This document shows positions 7,869 through 15,531 of a stretch of DNA of 39,807 bases, piece after piece. The translations under genes were made by a program, and so were the position numbers. Within the stretch, counting starts at the first letter, position 1. Each line of letters begins with the position of its first letter. The notes under the pieces are model-generated. The model saw only the letters and a list, made by a program, of their open reading frames with translations, made no database searches and was not told the origin of the DNA. This stretch comes from an uncultured Anaerolineales bacterium (GTDB lineage: Bacteria; Chloroflexota; Anaerolineae; Aggregatilineales; Aggregatilineaceae), in NCBI GenBank assembly GCA_937135955.1, contig CAKZOB010000092.1, positions 1 to 39,807 on the forward strand, given 5' to 3'.

Positions 7869-8813
7869 ATGTCGCAGATCACAGTGCGCCAGGCGACCCT
7901 GGCCGATGCGGCCAGCATCTCGGCGTTACACAACGCGACGATTGACACCTGGCGGCGACGTACACCCGACGGCGAATGGGTGCCGGGGGACTATGAAGAA
8001 CTGACGCTGTTCGAGCGCTGGGTGAACGGTGGCCCCTGGGCCAGCGTCGAGATGTGCGCGGTGCATCTGGCGAACCTGCTGCGCGGCAGCGACGGCATCC
8101 CCCTGGTGGCCGAGGTAGACGGGCAGGTGGGGGCAGAGGCGGAAGTCTTCATCGGGCGTGAACCGGAACCGTTTGGCTATCACATCAACCTGTCTAAGCT
8201 CACTGTGCATCCGGACTTCGCCGAGGCTGGCCTGAGCAGCGCGCTGCTGACTTACGTCGTGCAGATCGGGCAGGCCATCCGCTGCAAACGGATCACAGTG
8301 GCCGACGGCGAACCCAACGCCGCCCTCTACGAGCATCATCAGTTCAGCCGGGCGCACACGGGTCAGCGCATTGTTTTACCGGCGCGCGAGGGGCGTGTCT
8401 TTTACCAGGCGAGTGACCTGAGGACGTTCGATCCGGCGCAGATCGAAGGCTGGCACATGCCCCTGGGCCGTTACCAGAACGCCCGCCAGGAGTGGGATCG
8501 CATGACTCCGGGCTTTTGGAACAGCGTGCCAGAGATTGTGGAGATCGAGACGGCACGGTTGCATTTCCTGGTCACCGGCCAGGAAGCCTACGCGCTGATG
8601 CAGCAGGATCGCGACGACCCGCAGCGCGTGCACGCTTTTGTTTGGGCCAAGCGCCCGATCAAAGGGTTGCTGGTGATGACGCTGTGCGACTGGGCGCTGC
8701 GGCACGATTACCGCGAGATTGTCTCGTTCGCCTGGGACTTCACGTTGCCGCTGCTGGAGATGGACTTCAAGCGCGAAGGCGCTCCCCAATATCTCTATAG
8801 CCGGACGGTGTAG
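7869..8813 (+). CDS. GNAT acetyltransferase, two-domain
   Basis: 314 residues from the ATG at 7869, which has AGGAG at 7854-7858. The N-terminal GNAT domain (about 1-170) shows ITVRQATLADAASISALH and the acetyl-CoA region LTVHPDFAEAGLSSALLTYV, then VADGEPNAALYEHHQFSR. The C-terminal half (IEIETARLHFLVTGQEAY...) has the outline of a second, diverged domain. The acceptor is not predictable. It lies directly behind another GNAT gene, which suggests a shared substrate class. The DNA after it is decayed and contains no intact gene for 730 bases. Confidence 0.78.
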   Translation: MSQITVRQATLADAASISALHNATIDTWRRRTPDGEWVPGDYEELTLFERWVNGGPWASVEMCAVHLANLLRGSDGIPLVAEVDGQVGAEAEVFIGREPEPFGYHINLSKLTVHPDFAEAGLSSALLTYVVQIGQAIRCKRITVADGEPNAALYEHHQFSRAHTGQRIVLPAREGRVFYQASDLRTFDPAQIEGWHMPLGRYQNARQEWDRMTPGFWNSVPEIVEIETARLHFLVTGQEAYALMQQDRDDPQRVHAFVWAKRPIKGLLVMTLCDWALRHDYREIVSFAWDFTLPLLEMDFKREGAPQYLYSRTV

Positions 8814-8854
8814 CAGAGCGTCAGAAGAAGGGCGAAAAACCCTGCGCGCCCGCG

Positions 8855-9080
8855 ACTCCGGAAGAACTGCGCGCGTGCCGGGAAGAGTGTGCCCTGGCTG
8901 GGCGGCACATGGTGCATTCAACGGGCGCATCGTGGGCAGCGTGGCGCGTGGGGAAGCTCAGCCGAATACGACATAGACTTGTTGGTCGAATGGAACTACT
9001 TGCATCTCATCCTGCCATGGGAGAAAGGAAAATGGGAGTCAATGGAAGTCCCGGTTGCCTGGCCGCGCTTTTCGGCGTAG
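8855..9080 (+). pseudogene. Decayed MNT-type nucleotidyltransferase (MntA-like)
   Basis: Three frames together recover a minimal nucleotidyltransferase. TPEELRACREECALAGRH is read from 8855 in one frame. GRIVGSVARGEAQPN is read at about 8923-8967 in a second. DIDLLVEW is read from 8970 in a third. The normal family order is helix, then GSVARGEA..SDIDLLVE in one frame, holding the catalytic G-S and D-x-D residues. At least two frameshifts break it here, the second a single-base loss just before DIDLLVE. Such genes usually encode the MntA antitoxin of HEPN/MNT pairs; no intact HEPN partner is visible. The part after DIDLLVE does not match the family, so the 3' limit is uncertain. Confidence 0.6.
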
Positions 9081-9105
9081 GCGGGACAAGAAAGAGCAAC
9101 TCTAA

Positions 9106-9399
9106 GCACGTGGGGGTGGTGGAGTACTGGATGGAGGAAGAATCGCCTCCTCCTATGACGTTCGCAGCCTGGAGGCAGAGCTAGCGCCCTACCTGCAGAG
9201 TGCGCAGACAACACCAGAGTCGGCCAAACGTGCTCCATCTCCAAGGGCCAGGGTATCCGTCGCCAGCGGAGTTCCGCTCTGTCCTAAGTGTGGTACTCCT
9301 ATGGTGTTGCGCGTGGCGCGGCGTGGCGCGTACCAGGGCAGGCGTTTCTATGCCTGCCCCAGCTATCCGAAGTGCAAGGGGGTGATCCCTGCTGAGTAG
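9106..9399 (+). pseudogene. Fragment with topoisomerase-type C4 zinc finger
   Basis: An open stretch without ATG until 9301 that ends in a clear zf-C4_Topoisom module: LCPKCGTPMVLRVARR followed by QGRRFYACPSYPKCKGV, i.e. C-x2-C-x21-C-x5-C. This finger is found at the C-terminus of topoisomerase I and of NERD or restriction-endonuclease-like proteins, where it binds single-stranded DNA. A stop at 9103-9105 closes the frame and no good start or ribosome site precedes it. It is therefore called a remnant of a larger gene, consistent with the decayed nucleotidyltransferase just upstream. A small intact gene with a non-ATG start cannot be excluded. Confidence 0.55.
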
Positions 9400-9548
9400 T
9401 CGGCTGTCTGGCAACACGGCACAATATAATTCGGTCGAGCACCGGTTTCCCCAGGACGCCGACGGGCATATAATGAAGAAAAGGCCCGACATGCAAGCGG
9501 TAGCGTGCCTGCCTGGCCTCTTCATCTGGTATAAAAGGAGACGTAGCA

Positions 9549-9935
9549 ATGAGTGCGGACGCAATGCAACAAATTGGCGTGCATCTGGAATTTCTGGGTT
9601 ACCAGATCAGCCAGGATGGCGACATCATGAGGGCCAGGCACCAGAGCCAACCTAATTTCCTGGTGCGGCGGCTGGCGGGCGGTATTCTGTTTGTGTCCAT
9701 CTTTGGGTGTAACGATAATGCCAAGCGGGATAGACTCGGCTATCTGGAAATGCTCAATACCCTCAACGACAAAGCCTCGGTGGCGCGTTTCTATGCGGAC
9801 AAGGACTCCGACCTGTTCATCGAAGCCTGGTATCCTGATCACTACGACCGGGCAGAGTTCGGCATCTTCATGCAGGCGTGGGATCGCGACATCATGACCC
9901 TGTTGATGGCGGGGGCCGACCGCTACCTGCGCTAA
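9549..9935 (+). CDS. YbjN-domain protein
   Basis: 128 residues from an ATG preceded by AGGAG at 9536-9540. The sequence has the YbjN / type-III-secretion-chaperone-like fold pattern: an N-terminal helix (DAMQQIGVHLEFLGYQI), short strands, a helix YLEMLNTLNDKASVARFYAD, then DSDLFIEAWYP and an aromatic C-terminal helix. YbjN proteins are small cytoplasmic proteins of unclear function. The gene stands alone, with two TATAAT boxes upstream (9425-9430 and 9469-9474, no strong -35) and a strong terminator downstream. Confidence 0.7.
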   Translation: MSADAMQQIGVHLEFLGYQISQDGDIMRARHQSQPNFLVRRLAGGILFVSIFGCNDNAKRDRLGYLEMLNTLNDKASVARFYADKDSDLFIEAWYPDHYDRAEFGIFMQAWDRDIMTLLMAGADRYLR

Positions 9936-9967
9936 CGGCACTGGCAAGCTCTAAATGAGCTTGAAAG

Positions 9968-10006
9968 TCTTCGGATGCCGCCAGGCTATCCGAAGATTTG
10001 TTTTGT
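9968..10006 (+). terminator. Intrinsic terminator after the YbjN gene
   Basis: A perfect 9-bp stem TCTTCGGAT (9968-9976) / ATCCGAAGA (9988-9996), followed by TTTGTTTTGT. Confidence 0.9.
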
Positions 10007-10051
10007 ATGGAGGTGCTTGCTGTCTCAATCCTTCAGGGGGCGTGCAAGATG

Positions 10052-10231
10052 TGACAGGCAATTTGCGGCAGTCTGCTACCCCTCATCCCTAACCCCCCTC
10101 TCCCTCGCGACTGCGTCGCGGGGCGAGGGGACTTGCTGTCTCTCGCCCAGGTGCGCCCCCTTCGCCCACAGCGCGCGAGAAGGGGCTGGGGGATGAGGGT
10201 TATCGGGCGGGACAAGGTCGCTGTCAACCTT
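10052..10231 (+). repeat. MITE-like repeat, family A, copy 2 (subtype 1)
   Basis: The core runs CCCCTCATCCC ... GCGAGGGGACTTGCTGTCTC ... AAGGGGCTGGGGGATGAGGG. Long imperfect terminal inverted repeats are visible: TGACAG at 10052-10057 and CTGTCA at 10221-10226, with matching TTG and CCCTCATCCC blocks inside them. Its flanks match copy 1 (TGCGGCAGTCTGCTACCCCT and CGCTGTCAACCTTTG). Confidence 0.78.
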
Positions 10232-10269
10232 TGTTTGATGCAATCCCCTGACTCATCCTTCAACAGTCA

Positions 10270-10298
10270 TTGACACGATCGCGTGCTTTGCCTACAAT
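10270..10298 (+). promoter_or_regulatory. Near-consensus promoter for the DUF4395-thioredoxin operon
   Basis: TTGACA (10270-10275), a 17-base spacer and TACAAT (10293-10298): a perfect -35 and 5 of 6 in the -10. Transcription would start near 10305, giving a leader of about 265 bases before the DUF4395 gene. That length is unusual and points to regulation within the leader. Confidence 0.8.
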
Positions 10299-10324
10299 CT
10301 GAGCAGATAGCATGTGAAGGGCTG

Positions 10325-10393
10325 ATGGTAACAGGAACGATTGTCACCATGCTGACTCACTTTCGCTGTATCTGTCTGAAGCGGGGGCGCTAG
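10325..10393 (+). CDS. Putative Cys-sensing leader peptide of the thioredoxin operon
   Basis: A 22-codon ORF about 20 bases downstream of the predicted transcription start, with AAGGG at 10317-10321 just ahead of the ATG. An internal ATG at 10349 is an alternative start. Near its end it encodes HFRCICLKRGR, with Cys codons at positions 15 and 17. The segment TGTATCTGTCTGAA (10367-10380) is identical to part of the Cys-rich leader ORF before cysK. The Cys codons overlap the 5' arm of a strong hairpin (10372-10412, CTGTCTGAAGC pairing with GCTTCGGACAG), so ribosome position would decide whether that hairpin forms. No T-tract follows it, so control may act on translation or Rho access and not on intrinsic termination. 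The peptide itself is probably functionless. This is inferred from arrangement. Confidence 0.55.
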   Translation: MVTGTIVTMLTHFRCICLKRGR

Positions 10394-10412
10394 CGCACAC
10401 AGCTTCGGACAG
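10372..10412 (+). promoter_or_regulatory. Leader hairpin overlapping the Cys codons
   Basis: 11-bp stem with one wobble: CTGTCTGAAGC (10372-10382) with GCTTCGGACAG (10402-10412), with an inner GCGC-TA-GCGC. A second perfect hairpin, TGGCGAA/TTCGCCA, lies at 10471-10488. Both fall in the leader between the promoter and the DUF4395 start. Confidence 0.6.
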
Positions 10413-10570
10413 AGCGGATCGCCGACTTCCCCAAGGCCAACGGCTGAGTTGCGCGGCAGCGTCCCCGATATGGCGAATATCTTCGCCAGATCGCGAACGG
10501 GACATCATGCGCGATGAGGTACGTTGGTCTTGTTCTTTGCATGAATGGCGCTCATTACAAGGAGGACACC

Positions 10571-11026
10571 ATGACTGACTCGCGCCGCGTAGATCACAAT
10601 CAGATACGCACCAACCAGGTTTTCACCATAGCTTTGCTGGTCTTGGCCTTTGTGCTGGATATACCCGCTCTGCTGGCATTCACCGCCGCGGTGATGTTGC
10701 TCTCGGCGGTGTTCCCGGCCTGGGGGCTGTTCACGCGCGTCTATCGTCACTTGCTGGTGCCGCTGGGGGTGATCCGGCCCGACCTCATCCCCGACAACCC
10801 AGAGCCGCACCGCTTCGCCCAACTGCTGGGCGGCACCTGCGTGACGCTGGCGGCGTTGGCGGTCTTCGCCGGCCTGGAGATAGGCTGGGCGCTGGCTGCC
10901 CTGGTGATCGTGTTGGCCAGTCTCAACCTGTTCGCGGGATGGTGCGCGGGCTGCACCCTGTACTACTGGCTGAATCGGATGGGCGTCCCCGGCTTCGACC
11001 GCTCGCCATTGCGGGGGGCGCGATGA
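10571..11026 (+). CDS. DUF4395 integral membrane protein
   Basis: 151 residues from the ATG at 10571, with GGAGG at 10561-10565. It has four hydrophobic segments, two before and two after the polar stretch containing LIPDNPEPHRFAQLLGG, a DUF4395 hallmark. A CxxC (WCAGC) lies near the C-terminus in the last membrane segment, a possible redox or metal site. DUF4395 genes often sit beside thioredoxins and sulfur-transfer genes, and here the stop overlaps the start of a thioredoxin (ATGA), so translational coupling is expected. A role in membrane thiol or sulfur redox chemistry is inferred from context; the biochemical function is unknown. Confidence 0.85.
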   Translation: MTDSRRVDHNQIRTNQVFTIALLVLAFVLDIPALLAFTAAVMLLSAVFPAWGLFTRVYRHLLVPLGVIRPDLIPDNPEPHRFAQLLGGTCVTLAALAVFAGLEIGWALAALVIVLASLNLFAGWCAGCTLYYWLNRMGVPGFDRSPLRGAR

Positions 11027-11421
11027 TCGAACGCCTGGGGATGTTGCTGGCTCTGGCTGTGCTGGCGGGGGTGACCTGTTGGGCTGTGCGCTGCTGGCAA
11101 CTGCGTCGGGTACGGTATATCGCCGACCGCGACCCGTTGCTGAGCGAGCTGCGGCCTGGCATACCGGCCATTCTCTACTTTAGCTCACCGGTGTGCGCGC
11201 CCTGCCACATGCAACAGCGCCCGGCGTTACAGCGCCTGTTGGACGAATTGGGCGACCGGGTGCAGGTGCTTGAAGTCAATGCGTTGGAGCAGCGCGAGGT
11301 AGCCGATCGGTGGGGCGTGCTGAGCGTCCCCACGACGGTGGTGCTCGACCGGCGGGGGCGTCCGCGCGCCGTCAATAACGGCGTGACCGGGCCGGAGACA
11401 TTGCGCAGACAGTTGTGGTAA
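11023..11421 (+). CDS. Membrane-anchored thioredoxin-like protein
   Basis: 132 residues; the ATG at 11023 overlaps the DUF4395 stop. An N-terminal hydrophobic helix (about 5-23) anchors it, and the thioredoxin domain follows. Active site CAPC at Cys58/Cys61 (FSSPVCAPCHMQQRP) and cis-Pro loop SVPTTVVLDRRG are present. It probably exchanges electrons with the DUF4395 partner, which carries its own CxxC. The signal-anchor topology does not by itself say on which side of the membrane the domain lies. The shared leader with Cys codons suggests the pair responds to cysteine or thiol status. Confidence 0.88.
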   Translation: MIERLGMLLALAVLAGVTCWAVRCWQLRRVRYIADRDPLLSELRPGIPAILYFSSPVCAPCHMQQRPALQRLLDELGDRVQVLEVNALEQREVADRWGVLSVPTTVVLDRRGRPRAVNNGVTGPETLRRQLW

Positions 11422-11470
11422 GAGGCGTAACAAGATGACGGGTGCCAGGCAGCGCCCGTCATTGATTTCA

Positions 11471-12187
11471 TCACGAGGGAGGTAGCGACAGCAAGCGCCG
11501 AGCCAGCGCGCCGAAAGCTGCCGGAGCGCGCACCTCGGCCAGGTAGAGCCGCGCCCCTGGGGCCAGGCTGGCCCGCTCGGCGCTGGCGGTATCGGCCAGG
11601 CGGTCGGCGGCGCGCCCCGATCCGCGCACGATGACGATGGCGTTGCCCTGGGCGGCCTGGGCGCGCACCTCCTGCATGACGATCTGTCCCCCATTGACGA
11701 TCAGCGCAAAGCCAGGCACGCGCGCTGCCCGCAGCAGACCGACCAACAGAGCGGATTCCACCCCAAAACCGTCGCCCTCGACCAGGATGAAATGACTATG
11801 ATGCGGGTTGAGGGGGTAGCGCTCTTTGCTGGGAGCTGGCCCGCCGGGGTAGGTGACGTAGCGCAGCGGCGCGACGCCCAGCAGCGGAAAGGTCGCCCCG
11901 GCAGCCGCCCGCGCCTCGCCCATCAGGCGGGCAACGCCGGTCTGCGTGGCCCCGTCGGCGATCAGCAGCCCATGCGCCTGGGCCAGCGGCACGACCGCAT
12001 CCGCCAGGAAAGCGCGCACAGCGGGGATCGTGCTGCGCCCCATCGCCCCGGCTCCGCCGTGAATCACGATCACGCCACGATAGGGGGGTAGTCCCAGAGC
12101 CGCCAGGACCTCGGCTGGTGTGGCTTGGGGGGTGGTCCGCACAGCTATTGCCTGCTGTTCGCCGAAGGAAATGGTGAATGATTGCAC
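11471..12187 (-). CDS. SLOG-type (LSDAT-like) nucleotide-binding domain protein
   Basis: 238 residues from a GTG start at 12187. The Rossmann-like pattern is clear: strand VIVIHGGAGAMG, a helix containing PAVRAFLADAVVPLAQAHG, strand LLIADGATQTGVARLMGEA, then FPLLGVAP. A later block reads PLNPHHSHFILVEGDGFG...ESALLVGLLR, followed by FALIVNGGQIVMQEVRAQAAQ. This combination fits the prokaryotic LSDAT branch of the SLOG superfamily, related to the N-terminal domain of TRPM channels and proposed to bind nucleotide-derived ligands. It lacks an effector domain and stands alone, convergent with the thioredoxin gene. An ATTATA at 12217-12222 (TATAAT on this strand) could be its -10 box. Confidence 0.7.
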   Translation of the reverse strand: MQSFTISFGEQQAIAVRTTPQATPAEVLAALGLPPYRGVIVIHGGAGAMGRSTIPAVRAFLADAVVPLAQAHGLLIADGATQTGVARLMGEARAAAGATFPLLGVAPLRYVTYPGGPAPSKERYPLNPHHSHFILVEGDGFGVESALLVGLLRAARVPGFALIVNGGQIVMQEVRAQAAQGNAIVIVRGSGRAADRLADTASAERASLAPGARLYLAEVRAPAAFGALARRLLSLPPS

Positions 12188-12391
12188 GCCGCCATCCCTG
12201 CACTATCTTTGCCTGCATTATACTGGGCTATGGACTCCGCGCCAGATTCAGCCGTGAGCCGCGCGTTCGGCAGGCAGGGCGCGACCCAGGCAGCACTTGA
12301 AAACCGCGTGAAAATCGGGCAACAGACTCATTGTCTGGGGGGAGGACGTGTTACAATACAGCAGGCAGATGCGACATCGGGTGAGAAGCTC

Positions 12392-12760
12392 ATGCCAATT
12401 GATCTCAAACCATTTGGACGTAAGGGTACGCTCTACTACTGCCTGTCCGGGCATATCCTGCCGGAAGACCTTGAAGCCGCTGCGCAGGCGGAAGAGGCGC
12501 TTTTCGTCAGCCTGAGCGCGGACGAATGCGTGACTGGCATTCTGGACATGTCGGAACTGGATGTGATCCGGCCCGCTCTGCTGACCCAACTGCGCACTTT
12601 GCGCCTGATGCGCGATCCGCGTGTCTGTCGGGTGATCGTGGTAGGCGCTTCGCCCTATCTGCGCGCCCTCACCCTGAGCCTGGGCGGGTTTGGCCATAAC
12701 GGGCACGAGTTCATCTTTCGGGCCACGCTGGCCGATGCCCTGCAGGCAATGGACATCTGA
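12392..12760 (+). CDS. Hypothetical STAS/SpoIIAA-like protein
   Basis: 122 residues from the ATG at 12392, after GGGTGAGAAG. The alternation of strand and helix (GTLYYCLSGHILPEDL, CVTGILDMSELDVI, VCRVIVVGASPYLR, FIFRATLADALQAM) resembles STAS or SpoIIAA-like small domains, which act in anti-sigma-factor switches or as membrane-associated adaptors. No Ser/Thr phosphorylation motif typical of anti-sigma antagonists can be pinned down, so the assignment is tentative. It is followed after 65 bases by a glycosyltransferase gene, with no obvious functional link. Confidence 0.55.
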   Translation: MPIDLKPFGRKGTLYYCLSGHILPEDLEAAAQAEEALFVSLSADECVTGILDMSELDVIRPALLTQLRTLRLMRDPRVCRVIVVGASPYLRALTLSLGGFGHNGHEFIFRATLADALQAMDI

Positions 12761-12825
12761 AGGGCGGGCAGGCGTCTGTACAGCGGACGCTGTGGTCTTC
12801 TGGGGCGCTTCGACCGGAATTTTCC

Positions 12826-13977
12826 ATGCATGTGGCGCTGAACGGCTGGTTTTGGGATCAGCCGCACACAGGCAGCGGGCAATATGTGCGGCACCTGGCG
12901 CAGGCGCTGTCGGCGTGCGCTGCTGATCTACGCCTGACGCTGGTGATCCCAGCGCACATGGCCGTGCTGGACGGGCTGCCGTCTTCGGTGGACGTGTTGC
13001 CCATGCCAGGGCGGTTTGGCGGTCATCTGGGCAAGGTGTGGTTCGAGCAACGCGCCTTTCCGCGCGCCGTGGCCCGTCTACGACCCGACGTGGCGCACGT
13101 GCCCTACTGGGGGCCGCCGTTGCAATCGCCTGCGCCATTGGTATGCACGGTGCTGGACGTGATCCCCTTGCTGGTGCGCGAGTACAACGTTGGCCTGCGC
13201 AACCGGCTCTATACCAGCCTGGTGCGGGCGGCAGCGCGCGGCGCGGATCATCTCTTGACCCTCTCGGCAGACAGTCAGCGGCAGATCGTGGCGCGCATTG
13301 GCGTTCCGGCGGAGCGGGTGACAGTGACGCCGTTGGCCGCCGATCGCGTCTTCCATCCGGAGATCGGGGCAGAGCGCGACGCGGAAGTGCGCGCGCGCTA
13401 TGGCCTGGACGATGTAGACGCCTTTGTGCTCTATCTCGGCTCGTATGCGGTGCACAAGAACGTGCGCCAACTGCTGGCCGCTTACACGTTTGTGGCGCAA
13501 GCGCTGGGGTCAGCGGTGCCGCTGGTGCTGGCTGGGCACACGCCCGCAACCTGGGGGACGCCGCGCTTCCCCGACCTGCCCGCCTACATCGCCGGACTGG
13601 GCCTGACCGACTACGTGCGCTGGATCGGGCCGGTGCCGGAGGAGGACAAGCCCGCGCTCTACCGGCTGGCGAGCGTATTCGTCTTCCCCAGCCTGTTTGA
13701 GGGCTTCGGGCTGGGGCCGCTGGAGGCCATGGCCAGCGGCACGCCGGTTGTCGCCTGTGAGACGTCATGCATCCCCGAAGTGGCCGGAGACGCTGCCTTT
13801 CTGGTCGCGCCCGGCGACACCCGCGCCATGGCCGGGGCGATTCTCTCTTTCCTCACACAACCGGAGCACGCGGCGCGGCAGCGCAACCTTGGTCTGGCGC
13901 GCGCCCGTGAATTTAGCTGGCGCAAGACGGCAGAAACCACGCTCGCGGCGTATGAGCACGTGGCGCGGCGGGGGTGA
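12826..13977 (+). CDS. Glycosyltransferase family 1 (GT-B)
   Basis: 383 residues from an ATG at 12826. The acceptor-side domain (about 1-170) begins HVALNGWFWDQPHTGSGQYV, where a Gly-rich loop binds the acceptor or phosphate. The donor-side domain contains FVLYLGSYAVHKNVRQLLAAY and the E-x7-E motif in FEGFGLGPLEAMASGTPVV, which binds the nucleotide sugar in retaining GT4-type enzymes. It likely adds a hexose to a lipid-linked or polysaccharide acceptor at the membrane. No other glycan genes are adjacent, so the substrate is open. The ribosome site is weak. A hairpin GCAAAC/GTTTGC at 14038-14055 follows but lacks a T-tract. Confidence 0.88.
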   Translation: MHVALNGWFWDQPHTGSGQYVRHLAQALSACAADLRLTLVIPAHMAVLDGLPSSVDVLPMPGRFGGHLGKVWFEQRAFPRAVARLRPDVAHVPYWGPPLQSPAPLVCTVLDVIPLLVREYNVGLRNRLYTSLVRAAARGADHLLTLSADSQRQIVARIGVPAERVTVTPLAADRVFHPEIGAERDAEVRARYGLDDVDAFVLYLGSYAVHKNVRQLLAAYTFVAQALGSAVPLVLAGHTPATWGTPRFPDLPAYIAGLGLTDYVRWIGPVPEEDKPALYRLASVFVFPSLFEGFGLGPLEAMASGTPVVACETSCIPEVAGDAAFLVAPGDTRAMAGAILSFLTQPEHAARQRNLGLARAREFSWRKTAETTLAAYEHVARRG

Positions 13978-14119
13978 AGGTCTCTTTTCCTCTCTTTTGT
14001 GGTGAGCAACTGACTCCTACGAGGAGGTCTCTCCTACGCAAACTGTGCGGTTTGCCGGGGGCGAGAGCTGGCTGCTCAGAGTCTCTTCTTCTGAAAACCG
14101 AATGATTGGCTTGTGCTCA

Positions 14120-14148
14120 TTGACAAGCGGTACGAAATGTGATTAAAT
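14120..14148 (+). promoter_or_regulatory. Promoter of the sugar-uptake operon
   Basis: A perfect -35 TTGACA (14120-14125), a 17-base spacer and TTAAAT (14143-14148). Transcription would start near 14155, placing the start inside the LacI-type operator. Confidence 0.75.
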
Positions 14149-14169
14149 CGGTTTAGTAAACCGGTTTAC
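14149..14169 (+). promoter_or_regulatory. LacI-family operator overlapping the transcription start
   Basis: Two overlapping palindromes: CGGTTTA-G-TAAACCG (14149-14163) and GTAAACCGGTTTAC (14156-14169, perfect). The latter has the central CG and A/T-rich arms typical of LacI/GalR operators. Its position right after the -10 box means a bound repressor would block initiation. The LacI-type protein encoded at the end of this operon is the obvious candidate. Confidence 0.8.
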
Positions 14170-14265
14170 TTATTTCCTGCGGTACCTCAGAGAATCCTGC
14201 TGGCGGGATTTATGCGAGGCCGCGCGCTTTCCAGTCGTGTTTTTGAGTGTTGAGGAGATAAAGGC

Positions 14266-15531
14266 ATGAAACGCACTTTCTTCCTGTTGAGCATCATCGC
14301 CCTGCTGCTTGCCATTCCAGGATTGCCGTCCGGTTTCGACGTTCGCTCTGCCCTGGCCCAGGAGCCAATCAAGCTCACTTTTTGGAACTACTGGGACGGC
14401 AAGAACGGCGAGACGATTCAGGCTTTGGTAGATCGCTACAATGCCGAACACCCTGATGTTGAAGTCGAGAATGTCTTCGTGGGTTGGGGCGAATTGCTTC
14501 CCAAGCTGCAACTGGCAGTGGTGGGGGGGGATGCTCCCGACCTGGCCGCTGCCGATATGGTCTGGATGCCCTACCTGGCCAATTCTGGGGCGCTTGTCCC
14601 TCTCAACAGTTTTATCGAGGCGGCGGGGGTGGACCTTGCCGATTTCTATCCGGCGTTGCTCGCTGTCAATACCTACGGCGACCAGATTTACGGGCTGCCT
14701 GTGAGCACGAACAACCTGGAACTGTTCATCAACCAGGACCTTTTCGAGGCCGCCGGGCTGGACCCCAACACGCCTCCGACGACCTGGGAAGAACTGGCCG
14801 ACTACGCTGCTCGCTGCGCTAATCCGGCGCAGGGCGTGGTAGGGATGGAACTGTTCACTCAGCCGGGCGAAGGTCTGACCTGGCAATTCCAGGTCTATCT
14901 GTGGCAAGCGGGAGGCGAATTCCTCACCGACGACCTCACCCAAGCCGCTTTCAATTCCGACGCCGGGCGTCGTGCCCTGCAGTTCTGGCTCGATCTGATT
15001 GACTCAGGAGCCTATACCATTTCGGACTGGGGTCTGTTCGGTCAGGGTCAGGCCTGCATGGTGATGGACGGCTCCTGGATGGTGGGTATCTGGGCCGATA
15101 CAGCGCCGTTCAAGTGGACAACGGCTAAGATGCCGTATCCCGCGGATGGTCAACCTGCCACCAACATGGGTGGTGAGCACATTTTCATCATGGCCAAGGA
15201 CGAGGCAAAGCAACAGGCCGCCTGGGACTTCATCCAGTGGTTTACCAGCACCGAGGTTCAACTGGAGTGGGATCAGGCTACCGGTTTCATGCCCGTGCGG
15301 GATTCGGTGGCTACCAACGAGGCCTATCGCGCCTGGTTGAACGAGACAGAGCCGCGGCTCTTGCCCTTTGTGGAGATGCAGCAGTATGCTCATAATCGCC
15401 CGCCTGTCGAGCAGTATGCAGAGCTATCGGATGTCTTCTCGGCGATGCTCGAGCGGGCATTGTATGGGCAGATGAGCGTCGAGGATGCATTGAGTGCGGC
15501 GGAAGCTGCTGTGAACAGCCTGCTCCGCTGA
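14266..15531 (+). CDS. Sugar ABC transporter substrate-binding protein (family 1)
   Basis: 421 residues with GAGGAG at 14252-14257. The N-terminus is a signal peptide (KRTFFLLSIIALLLAI) with a possible cut after SALAQ. There is no lipobox Cys, so anchoring is not evident. The mature protein begins IKLTFWNYWDGKNGETIQAL, the standard opening of extracellular solute-binding protein family 1 (MalE/UgpB type), with GGDAPDLAAADMVWMPYLA and YGLPVSTNNLELFINQDLF further on. Linkage to permeases, a GH13 enzyme and a LacI repressor points to maltodextrins or another alpha-glucan-derived oligosaccharide. It is the first gene after a LacI-type operator. Confidence 0.92.
   Translation: MKRTFFLLSIIALLLAIPGLPSGFDVRSALAQEPIKLTFWNYWDGKNGETIQALVDRYNAEHPDVEVENVFVGWGELLPKLQLAVVGGDAPDLAAADMVWMPYLANSGALVPLNSFIEAAGVDLADFYPALLAVNTYGDQIYGLPVSTNNLELFINQDLFEAAGLDPNTPPTTWEELADYAARCANPAQGVVGMELFTQPGEGLTWQFQVYLWQAGGEFLTDDLTQAAFNSDAGRRALQFWLDLIDSGAYTISDWGLFGQGQACMVMDGSWMVGIWADTAPFKWTTAKMPYPADGQPATNMGGEHIFIMAKDEAKQQAAWDFIQWFTSTEVQLEWDQATGFMPVRDSVATNEAYRAWLNETEPRLLPFVEMQQYAHNRPPVEQYAELSDVFSAMLERALYGQMSVEDALSAAEAAVNSLLR

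Noticed and set aside
14038-14055. GCAAAC/GTTTGC hairpin as terminator of the glycosyltransferase gene
   Set aside because: No T-tract follows and the stem is only 6 bp; left as an unassigned hairpin.
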